A stretch of 64,000 bases of DNA from Planctomycetota bacterium (GTDB lineage: Bacteria > Planctomycetota > Phycisphaerae > Phycisphaerales > SM1A02): positions 62,001 through 126,000 of the forward strand of contig JAIOPG010000005.1 of assembly GCA_021414025.1 (NCBI GenBank), read 5' to 3'. The notes under the pieces were generated by a model that was not told the DNA's origin, searched no databases, and saw nothing but the letters and a program-made list of their open reading frames with translations. How positions within the stretch are numbered: the stretch's first letter is position 1; every line of letters begins with the position of its first letter. Of the stretch, positions 15,891 through 24,550 are shown one piece after another. The translations under genes were made by a program, and so were the position numbers.

Positions 15891-15935
15891 GTACCTTTAC
15901 ACATCTTTTGCAAACATTTCCAAAATCGTTCCAAT

Positions 15936-16664
15936 TTGACGCCCTTCCAACCATCCAAACCTCTCCGTCTCGTGCTGGTCGGCGCCGACGGACGAATGGG
16001 GAGATCGATCCAGCTTGCGGCGTCGAAAACGGCGACGGTCACGATCGTCAGCGCGGTGGACCTCGCGCCGCAAACGCCTAAAAACGCCGATGTTGTGGTG
16101 GATTTTTCATCCGTCGAGGGCGCGATGCGCGCCGTTGACATTGCCGCAGAGATGGGCGCCGCGCTGCTCGTGGGCACGACGGGATTGACTCCAAAAACAG
16201 TTTTGGCAATCGAAAAAGCCTCGCAAAAGATCCCCGCGATAAAAATTTCAAATTCTTCGCTCGGAATCGCGATTTTGACGCGATTGGCGGCTCTCGCCGC
16301 CACCCTCCTGGGCACCGAGGCGGTGATTTCGATTCGCGAGACACACCACGTCCACAAGAAGGATGCGCCATCGGGCACGGCGCTGGCGCTGGCCGAGGCG
16401 CTGACGAAGGCGCTGGGCAAGGCGGGCGGCAACCTTGGCGCGGATGCCATCGAGAGTCTGCGCGAGGGCGAGGTGGTCGGCGAGCATCGCGTGACCTTCG
16501 CGATGGAGGACGAGCTCCTGGTCCTGGAGCACCGCGCGATCCGCCGCGACCTTTTCGCCCTGGGCGCCATTCGCATTGCCGATTGGCTGCGATACCAGCC
16601 TCCCGGCATGCATGGTGTCGACCAATGGCTTTCCGATCTACTCTTGCGTTCGAGCAAGGCATGA
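15936..16664 (+). CDS. dapB: 4-hydroxy-tetrahydrodipicolinate reductase (DapB)
   Basis: 242 residues. DapB reduces hydroxy-tetrahydrodipicolinate with NAD(P)H in the lysine/diaminopimelate pathway. The nucleotide-binding loop reads VGADGRMGRSI, followed by DFSS, LLVGTTG, the catalytic ETHHVHKKDAPSGTAL block (the family H-H-x-x-K-x-DAPSGTA signature) and GEVVGEHRVTF. No ATG lies near the expected start. The TTG at 15936 gives the best N-terminus, nine residues before the first strand. Downstream it overlaps the M16 homologue by ATGA. Upstream is the divergent tiny gene, so the 150-base spacer probably holds both promoters. Confidence 0.92.
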   Translation: MTPFQPSKPLRLVLVGADGRMGRSIQLAASKTATVTIVSAVDLAPQTPKNADVVVDFSSVEGAMRAVDIAAEMGAALLVGTTGLTPKTVLAIEKASQKIPAIKISNSSLGIAILTRLAALAATLLGTEAVISIRETHHVHKKDAPSGTALALAEALTKALGKAGGNLGADAIESLREGEVVGEHRVTFAMEDELLVLEHRAIRRDLFALGAIRIADWLRYQPPGMHGVDQWLSDLLLRSSKA

Positions 16665-17911
16665 GCATCACGGTTGAAAAATTCCCCAATGGCCTCACGG
16701 TGGCGATCGAGCCCATCTCCGGGATGGCCACCGCATCGCTCTCCTTCGCGATCCCCGCGGGCACGGCCGGCGATCCCGATGGCGCGGCCGGAGAAGGGGA
16801 AAGCACGCTGCTTTCCGAGCTGATCGTGCGCGGCTCGGGCTCGCGCGACAGCCGCGCCTTCAGCGAGGCGATGGACGCCCTCGGCTGCGAGCGCAACACC
16901 ACGGTCAATGCCAACCACGTGCTGATTTCGGCCACCATGCTGGCGTCGCGCCTGGACGCGTCGCTGGGGCTGGTCGCGGACATGGCGCTGCGCCCGCGCA
17001 TCGACGAGGAGCATCTCGAACCCGTTCGCCAGCTCGCGCTGCAATCGCTGCATGCGTTGCCCGACGATCCGCAGCATCTGGTCATGCTCCGGCTGGCGCG
17101 GCTGCATCTGCCGCCCCCCTTCAACCGATCGGGCTACGGCGACGAGGCGGGACTGAAATCCCTGACCACCGCGGGACTGAGGTCGGTCTGGAAGCGGCGG
17201 GCCGTGGCGCAGGGCTCCATTCTTTCGATCGCCGGCGCGGTCTCGCCCGAGGCGGCGCTGGCCCGGGCCCGCGAACTCTTCGAAGCGTGGGGCGGGACCA
17301 ATGTGGAGGCCAAACCGCTGGGAGCGCGCGTCGGCGGCGTCGAGCATTATCCGCTGGAAAGCTCGCAGACCCACATGGCCTTTGCCTTCGACGCCCCGAC
17401 CGAAGGCGATCCCGACTCCTTCGGCTTCCGGATCGCCGCGGTGACCCTTGGCGGCGAGGCCAGCAGCCGCCTCTTCACCGAAGTGCGTGAAAAGCGCGGC
17501 CTCTGCTACAGCGTGGGGGCCAGCGTGGCCAATGGCCGCGACCGCGGCGTGCTGCAGATCTACGCGGGCAGCACCCCCCAGCGCGCCGCCACCACGGTCA
17601 AGTGCATCTTGGACGAGCTGGAGCGCTTCGAGTTGGGAGTGAATCAGACCGAGTTCGACCGCGCCAAGATCGGCTTCAAGAGCCGCATGGTCATGCAGGG
17701 CGAAAGTGCCCTGGCCCGCAGCAGCACCATCACCGGGGACCTCTACAAGATTGGTCGGGCGCGGACACTGGACGAGCTGACCCAGGCGCTGGACGCGTGG
17801 ACCCTCGATCGCGTGAATGATGTCATCAAGCGAAGAATGTCCTCGGCCTGGCGCGCCACCATGAGCCGCGCCACCGTCGGCCCGGATCCGAAACAGCCTC
17901 CTCCAGGTTGA
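16661..17911 (+). CDS. M16-family peptidase homologue lacking the zinc motif
   Basis: 416 residues. It has the insulinase/processing-peptidase fold: opening FPNGLTVAIEPISG, N-terminal lobe, then the C-terminal lobe with VREKRGLCYSVGAS, the R/Y substrate-binding motif of the non-catalytic domain. The HxxEH zinc motif expected about 50 residues in is absent; the position reads ESTLLSEL. Such proteins are normally the inactive partner of an active M16 subunit, but no active paralogue is next to it. Cytoplasmic by lack of a signal peptide. Coupled to dapB by ATGA. Confidence 0.83.
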   Translation: MSITVEKFPNGLTVAIEPISGMATASLSFAIPAGTAGDPDGAAGEGESTLLSELIVRGSGSRDSRAFSEAMDALGCERNTTVNANHVLISATMLASRLDASLGLVADMALRPRIDEEHLEPVRQLALQSLHALPDDPQHLVMLRLARLHLPPPFNRSGYGDEAGLKSLTTAGLRSVWKRRAVAQGSILSIAGAVSPEAALARARELFEAWGGTNVEAKPLGARVGGVEHYPLESSQTHMAFAFDAPTEGDPDSFGFRIAAVTLGGEASSRLFTEVREKRGLCYSVGASVANGRDRGVLQIYAGSTPQRAATTVKCILDELERFELGVNQTEFDRAKIGFKSRMVMQGESALARSSTITGDLYKIGRARTLDELTQALDAWTLDRVNDVIKRRMSSAWRATMSRATVGPDPKQPPPG

Positions 17912-17932
17912 GTCCGCTACACTGGCGCCCCT

Positions 17933-18190
17933 ATGTCACTCGAAGCCCCCGCCATGTCCGCCGGTACCCGGGTCCGTGTCACCCAGCAGTACGCGCAGAC
18001 CCACGATGTCTGGACCACCGTGATCGAGGGAGTCGTCGTTCGCTACCAGCAGGCCAAGACCGGCTCATGGTTCGCCCACGCGCGCGATGACAAGGTGTGG
18101 CTGGACCGGCTTGAGCTTCGCAAGGATGACGGCGAGCTGGTCACGCTGAATCTGGACCAGTACAGCGTGATCGAACTGGTCGCCGCGTAG
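17933..18190 (+). CDS. Small conserved-looking hypothetical protein
   Basis: 85 residues (78 if the ATG at 17954 is used). Composition and strand pattern (GTRVRVTQQYAQ, WTTVIEGVVVRYQQAKTGSWFAH, KVWLDRLELRKDDGELVTLNLDQYSVIEL) suggest a small all-beta SH3-like barrel of soluble type. I do not recognise a named family. It follows the M16 homologue after 21 bases and may be in the same transcript. Confidence 0.7.
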   Translation: MSLEAPAMSAGTRVRVTQQYAQTHDVWTTVIEGVVVRYQQAKTGSWFAHARDDKVWLDRLELRKDDGELVTLNLDQYSVIELVAA

Positions 18191-18223
18191 GTCCGACGAC
18201 CGCCTCAGCGCTTCGCGGTCATC

Positions 18224-18973
18224 TCAGCGCGGCCCGATCGACTGGGACTTCTTCATTTCCGCCTGGATCTCCTTCAATTGCTGCTCAATGTGGTTCAGGC
18301 GGTCGATGACCGGCATGAGCTCGCGCGGAACCTCGTCCCGATCCGCGTCCGTCGAGAGGCCGGGAGTGTTGAAGGATCCCGCATGCAGCGGACGGACCAT
18401 GTGCTCGGCGACCCAGGGAACGGCGGTGAGCGTGACGGTCTCCTTGGCGTTGCCCCGCTGCACGGTCCATGTCATCTTGTCGCCGGGCTTCATTTTCTTC
18501 AGCTTGTTGCGGATGTCGTTGGCGCTGGCGTCGCCCGAGCCGTCGACGGCGATCACAATGTCATGATCCACCAGCCCGGCCTTGTCCGCGGGCAGGCCGG
18601 GAATGATGTCCACCAGCAGCGTGGTGCGGGCCGGATTGAGGTTCAGATGCTTGCACAGTGCGGCTCCGGGCTGCTCCATCGTGACGCCCATCATGACCTT
18701 GGGCGGCACCAGGACGTTTCCCTTCTTGTCGACGTAGGTGCCGTCGGTGCGCGGCGTGAGGAACGCCGGCCGCGGTCCCTCGTTCGAGGCGGCGCCGGGC
18801 GCGGAGGGATTCGCCGCCGGAGTGGTGCCGCTCGCGGGAGTCGGAGTCTGGCCAGTCTTGGCGTCGGCGGGAGTGGCGGTCGTGTTCTTGGAAGCGTTCG
18901 TGGAAGCGCATCCCCACACCAGCGCGGAAGTCATCAACAGTGCGCCCAGCCGAATCCGTTGCGAAGATTTCAT
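18224..18973 (-). CDS. PDZ-domain lipoprotein
   Basis: 249 residues. The signal peptide ends in the lipobox LVWGC, followed by a Thr/Ala/Pro-rich tether of about 50 residues. A PDZ domain follows (MGVTMEQPGAALCKHLNLNP, then LLVDIIPGLPADKAGLVDHDIVIAVDG and the strand KMTWTVQRGNAKETVTL). The C-terminus is a short amphipathic helix of coiled-coil type (VIDRLNHIEQQLKEIQAEMKKS). PDZ domains of this kind bind C-terminal peptides, often in envelope proteolysis, but there is no protease domain. Anchored in a membrane facing the periplasm. Convergent with the gene at 17933-18190. Confidence 0.82.
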   Translation of the reverse strand: MKSSQRIRLGALLMTSALVWGCASTNASKNTTATPADAKTGQTPTPASGTTPAANPSAPGAASNEGPRPAFLTPRTDGTYVDKKGNVLVPPKVMMGVTMEQPGAALCKHLNLNPARTTLLVDIIPGLPADKAGLVDHDIVIAVDGSGDASANDIRNKLKKMKPGDKMTWTVQRGNAKETVTLTAVPWVAEHMVRPLHAGSFNTPGLSTDADRDEVPRELMPVIDRLNHIEQQLKEIQAEMKKSQSIGPR

Positions 18974-19025
18974 AGCCTCCAGTCTACCGTTCTCATGCCT
19001 TCGATCCGGGCGTTATCCTGAACGC

Positions 19026-19547
19026 ATGAGAGCGCTGTCCGCGTTGGGTTCCGCCCTGTGCTGCCTGATCCTGGCCTGCACGCCGGTGCACACCTTCCCG
19101 AATTCCCTGCGGATCAACGAACCCGCAAAGCCGCTTCCCGTGGACGCGTGGCCATTCCGGCCCTACTCGATCGCCATTCATCCCCTCAGCTACTTCCCCG
19201 AGCCGAACTGGACTTCGAGCCAGCCGGAGATCACCAACATCGAGATCTACGTCGAATGCCTCGACCAGGATGGGCAGGCGACGCGCACACCGGGTGTCTT
19301 CTATCTGGAGGTGCAGGATCCCCAGTCAAAGGCGGTCAGCAGCTTCCAGGCCGACCTTTCCGACCTGGTCCAGAACTACAAGTACTGGGATTCCGTGATG
19401 AAGTGCTACCGCTTCCTCGTGCCCATTCCCTCGGGTTTCCACTGCGCCGGCGACCTGCACCTGAATGTGGAGGCCGATGTGAACCTGGGCTTTGGGACCC
19501 TGCTGAAGACCACGGCCAAGGTGGCTTGCCCGAACCATCAACCGTGA
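19026..19547 (+). CDS. Lipoprotein of unknown function
   Basis: 173 residues starting at the ATG at 19026. The signal peptide ends in the lipobox LILAC. The mature part looks like one beta-sandwich (ITNIEIYVECLDQDGQATRTPGVFYLEVQDP, then DLHLNVEADVNLGFGTLLKTTAKV), with no catalytic motif. The GTG start of the EamA transporter overlaps its stop codon (GTGA), so the two are coupled. Divergent from the PDZ lipoprotein, with only 52 bases between the starts. Confidence 0.72.
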   Translation: MRALSALGSALCCLILACTPVHTFPNSLRINEPAKPLPVDAWPFRPYSIAIHPLSYFPEPNWTSSQPEITNIEIYVECLDQDGQATRTPGVFYLEVQDPQSKAVSSFQADLSDLVQNYKYWDSVMKCYRFLVPIPSGFHCAGDLHLNVEADVNLGFGTLLKTTAKVACPNHQP

Positions 19548-20452
19548 CGTCCCGACGAGAGACCATCCGGGCCGACCTGCTGCTGCTGCTGGCCTCGGCG
19601 ATCTGGGGAGCGGCGTTCGTGGCTCAGCAGAACGCCTCGAAAAGCCTGGACGCGCTTTCCATCCTGGCGATCCGCTTCCTGATGGGCGCCGCCATTTTGC
19701 TGCCCATCATCGTGGCGCGAAGAAAACGCCGCACCAGCATCGCCTCGCCGGCAAGACTGCTGTGGAGCGGCGGGATTTTCGCCGGGCTGGCAATGGTGGT
19801 CGCCGCCTACCTGCAGCAACGGGGATTGGAAACCACGACCGCCAGCAACGCCGGCTTCATCACCGGGCTCTATGTGCTCTTCGTGCCGCTCATCGGATTG
19901 ATCTTCGGGCGGCGCGTCGGCTGGTCGGCATGGCTCGGCGTCTCGCTCGCCGCCGTCGGCCTCTACCTTCTGAGCGTCACCGCGGAGTTCCACATGAGCC
20001 AGGGCGACGCGCTGGTCCTGGCCTGCGCGGTGCTCTGGGCGGTTCACGTGCTGGTCATCGGCCGCTATGCGCCGCGCTGCGATCCGATCGAGCTGGCGGC
20101 GGTGCAATTCCTGGTCACGGGAGGCGTGGCCGCGGTGTTCATGATGCGCAACCCGCTGCCCGAATGGTCGAACATCTCGGCGGTGTGGATGTCGCTGATG
20201 TACCTGGGGGCGCTGGCCGTCGCCATCGCCTTCACGCTGCAGGTGATCGGACAGCGGACCGCTCCGCCAACCCACGCGGCGATCATCCTGAGCATGGAGA
20301 GCCCCTTCGCGGCCCTGACCGGAGCATGGCTGCTTTCGGAGCGCCTGTCGCAGCGGCAATATCTGGGCTGCGCGCTGATGCTGGCCGGCATTCTGGCCTC
20401 GCAACTTCTGGGGTCCTCCCGGCCCATTGAGGCCGCGGAAACCAAGTCCTGA
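19544..20452 (+). CDS. EamA/DMT-family transporter
   Basis: 302 residues from a GTG at 19544. It has ten hydrophobic helices in two EamA repeats: the first opens LLLLLASAIWGAAFVAQQNAS with IRFLMGA, the second opens QGDALVLACAVLWAVHVLVIGRYA and ends with SPFAALTGAWLLSERLSQRQYLGCALMLAGI. This is the layout of drug/metabolite exporters that release amino acids, metabolites or toxic compounds. The substrate is unknown. It is translationally coupled to the lipoprotein before it. Confidence 0.88.
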   Translation: MTSRRETIRADLLLLLASAIWGAAFVAQQNASKSLDALSILAIRFLMGAAILLPIIVARRKRRTSIASPARLLWSGGIFAGLAMVVAAYLQQRGLETTTASNAGFITGLYVLFVPLIGLIFGRRVGWSAWLGVSLAAVGLYLLSVTAEFHMSQGDALVLACAVLWAVHVLVIGRYAPRCDPIELAAVQFLVTGGVAAVFMMRNPLPEWSNISAVWMSLMYLGALAVAIAFTLQVIGQRTAPPTHAAIILSMESPFAALTGAWLLSERLSQRQYLGCALMLAGILASQLLGSSRPIEAAETKS

Positions 20453-20493
20453 TCTTGCGATGATGATGCGGAAAATCGCCGCGAAACTCCTGC

Positions 20494-20499
20494 TAGAAT
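20494..20499 (+). promoter_or_regulatory. Probable -10 element of the tRNA-Gln promoter
   Basis: TAGAAT ends 11 bases before the 5' end of the tRNA, the usual distance for a tRNA start. No good -35 element is visible 16-18 bases upstream. Confidence 0.4.
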
Positions 20500-20510
20500 G
20501 CCCGCCCGCT

Positions 20511-20581
20511 TGGGGATTGGTGTAACGGTAGCACGACTGACTCTGACTCAGTTAGTCCTAGTTCGAATCTAGGATCCCCAA
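20511..20581 (+). tRNA. tRNA-Gln (anticodon CTG)
   Basis: A full cloverleaf can be drawn. The acceptor arms TGGGGAT and ATCCCCA are perfectly paired. The D-loop contains GGTAG. The anticodon stem ACTGA/TCAGT encloses the loop CTCTGAC with anticodon CTG, and the T-arm is CCTAG-TTCGAAT-CTAGG. The discriminator is A at 20581 and no CCA is encoded, so it must be added after transcription. The first base pair U1-A72, seen here as T/A, is typical of glutamine tRNAs. A terminator follows at 20607. Confidence 0.96.
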
Positions 20582-20606
20582 TTTCTGGTTGAGATACCAA
20601 GCGAAG

Positions 20607-20633
20607 AATGCCCCGTCGACCGGGGCATTTTTG
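20607..20633 (+). terminator. Terminator of the tRNA-Gln transcript
   Basis: Stem AATGCCCC / GGGGCATT, which can be extended by one G-C pair, with a short loop and a following TTTTG T-run. It is 26 bases after the tRNA. Confidence 0.88.
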
Positions 20634-20673
20634 TTTCCCACGCGCTTCGCGCGTTCATTCTTAGCATGCAGCG

Positions 20674-21597
20674 ATGCGCATCGTCAGCCTGCTCCCCTCC
20701 GCCACCGAACTGCTCTGCCGGATCGGCGGCGCCGGCTCGCTCGTAGGGCGCAGCCACGAGTGCGACTTTCCCGCCCAGATCCAGGATCGCCCGGTGTTGA
20801 CCCGGCAGATCACCCATGCGATCAGCAGCGCCGAGATCGACTCGCAGGTGCGGGCGGCGCTGGCCACGGGCAGCGGCGGCGCCAGCCTTTATGAACTTGA
20901 CGAGCCGATGCTTCGATCGCTCAAGCCCGACCTGATCCTGACCCAGGACCTGTGCGATGTCTGCTCGATCGATCTGCGCACCGTTGAGCGGATCGCCGGC
21001 GACATGTCGCCGCGGCCGCGCGTGCTGAGCCTGAATCCCGCCAGCATCTGGCAGGTCTTCGACGACGCGCTGCGGATCGGCGAGGCGGCGCACCTGGAGG
21101 CCTCCGCCGAGCGCGCCATGGTGGAGTTGCGCGGCGAGTACTGGAGCGCGGTCGACTATGTGAACCCTTACATTCCCGGGCCGGAAACGCTCTTTTTGGA
21201 GTGGTGCGATCCGCCTTTCTGCGGCGGGCATTGGACGCCGGAGCTGATCCAGGCCGCGGGCGGTCGCCACTCGCTGCAATCGGCGGGCAAGAAGAGCCGC
21301 GTGGTGAGCGCCGAGGAAATCATCGCCGCCGCGCCGGAACGCGTGGTGGTCTGCCCCTGCGGATTCCCGCTGGAAAGGGCCTGGCAGGAACTCGATGTGC
21401 TGCGAAAGACCCGTTGGTGGCCGATGCTGCCCGCGGTGATGGATCGCAAGCCCGGCGCGATCGCGGTGGTGGACGGCAATCAGATGTTCAACCGGCCCGG
21501 GCCGCGGCTGGTGGACGCCTTTCGATGGCTGGTGGCCTGGCTCAACGATCGCCCCGAAGTGATGCCGCCGGATTTTCCCGTCCGCTACTCGCAGTGA
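20674..21597 (+). CDS. BtuF/FepB-type substrate-binding protein homologue without signal peptide
   Basis: 307 residues. The two-lobed helical-backbone binding-protein fold (Peripla_BP_2, COG0614) is recognisable from MRIVSLLPSATELLCRIG, SLVGRSHECDFP, LKPDLILTQDLCDVCSI and the second lobe with RVVVCPCGFPLERAWQEL and the end PRLVDAFRWLVAWL. Members with a signal peptide bring cobalamin or siderophores to ABC importers. This one has neither signal peptide nor lipobox, so it is either cytoplasmic or has another role; cytoplasmic members of this group are common. No permease or ATPase gene is next to it. Confidence 0.83.
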   Translation: MRIVSLLPSATELLCRIGGAGSLVGRSHECDFPAQIQDRPVLTRQITHAISSAEIDSQVRAALATGSGGASLYELDEPMLRSLKPDLILTQDLCDVCSIDLRTVERIAGDMSPRPRVLSLNPASIWQVFDDALRIGEAAHLEASAERAMVELRGEYWSAVDYVNPYIPGPETLFLEWCDPPFCGGHWTPELIQAAGGRHSLQSAGKKSRVVSAEEIIAAAPERVVVCPCGFPLERAWQELDVLRKTRWWPMLPAVMDRKPGAIAVVDGNQMFNRPGPRLVDAFRWLVAWLNDRPEVMPPDFPVRYSQ

Positions 21598-21705
21598 TGC
21601 ACCGGCACTTTTGGCAGGCGGCGCGACCTCATGGCTCGGCGAACTTCTCAACCCGGCATTCCGCCCAGATTTCCCGCCTGATGACCTTAATTTAACCCGC
21701 ACGGC

Positions 21706-21722
21706 TGGCATGCCGATTGCTT
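21706..21722 (+). promoter_or_regulatory. Sigma-54-like (-24/-12) promoter element upstream of clpB
   Basis: The stretch TGGCATGCCGATTGCTT matches the sigma-54 consensus (TGGCAc, five bases, TTGCa), with the invariant GG and GC spaced by exactly 10 bases. The predicted transcription start would be near 21732, about 24 bases before the clpB ATG. No enhancer-binding site was identified. Confidence 0.45.
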
Positions 21723-21755
21723 CATGTCGGGATCACCTGAAAGGAAGACGAAACC

Positions 21756-24377
<2,622 letters not shown>

Positions 24378-24427
24378 ATCGCCTCCGGGCGGGGCTGGAA
24401 AATACGCGCGTGGAATGGTGAAAAAAC

Positions 24428-24473
24428 CCCTTTGGAAAGGGACAATCTGGCCTTTTTTTCCGGATTGCCCTTT
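24428..24473 (+). other. Nested inverted repeats between clpB and the metalloprotease gene
   Basis: AAAGGG at 24436-24441 can pair either with CCCTTT just before it (24428-24433, tight loop) or, with CAATC/GATTG and GG/CC extending the stem, with CCCTTT at 24468-24473. A run of seven Ts lies in the loop of the larger hairpin. The first fold followed by the T-run would be a weak terminator for clpB; the second would prevent it. Confidence 0.4.
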
Positions 24474-24550
24474 GCCTTGATGGCGTTTGTCATCCACAAT
24501 GAGGCGAGCGGTTCGGTGACCCACATTTTGACCCATATCGAAAGATCCTC

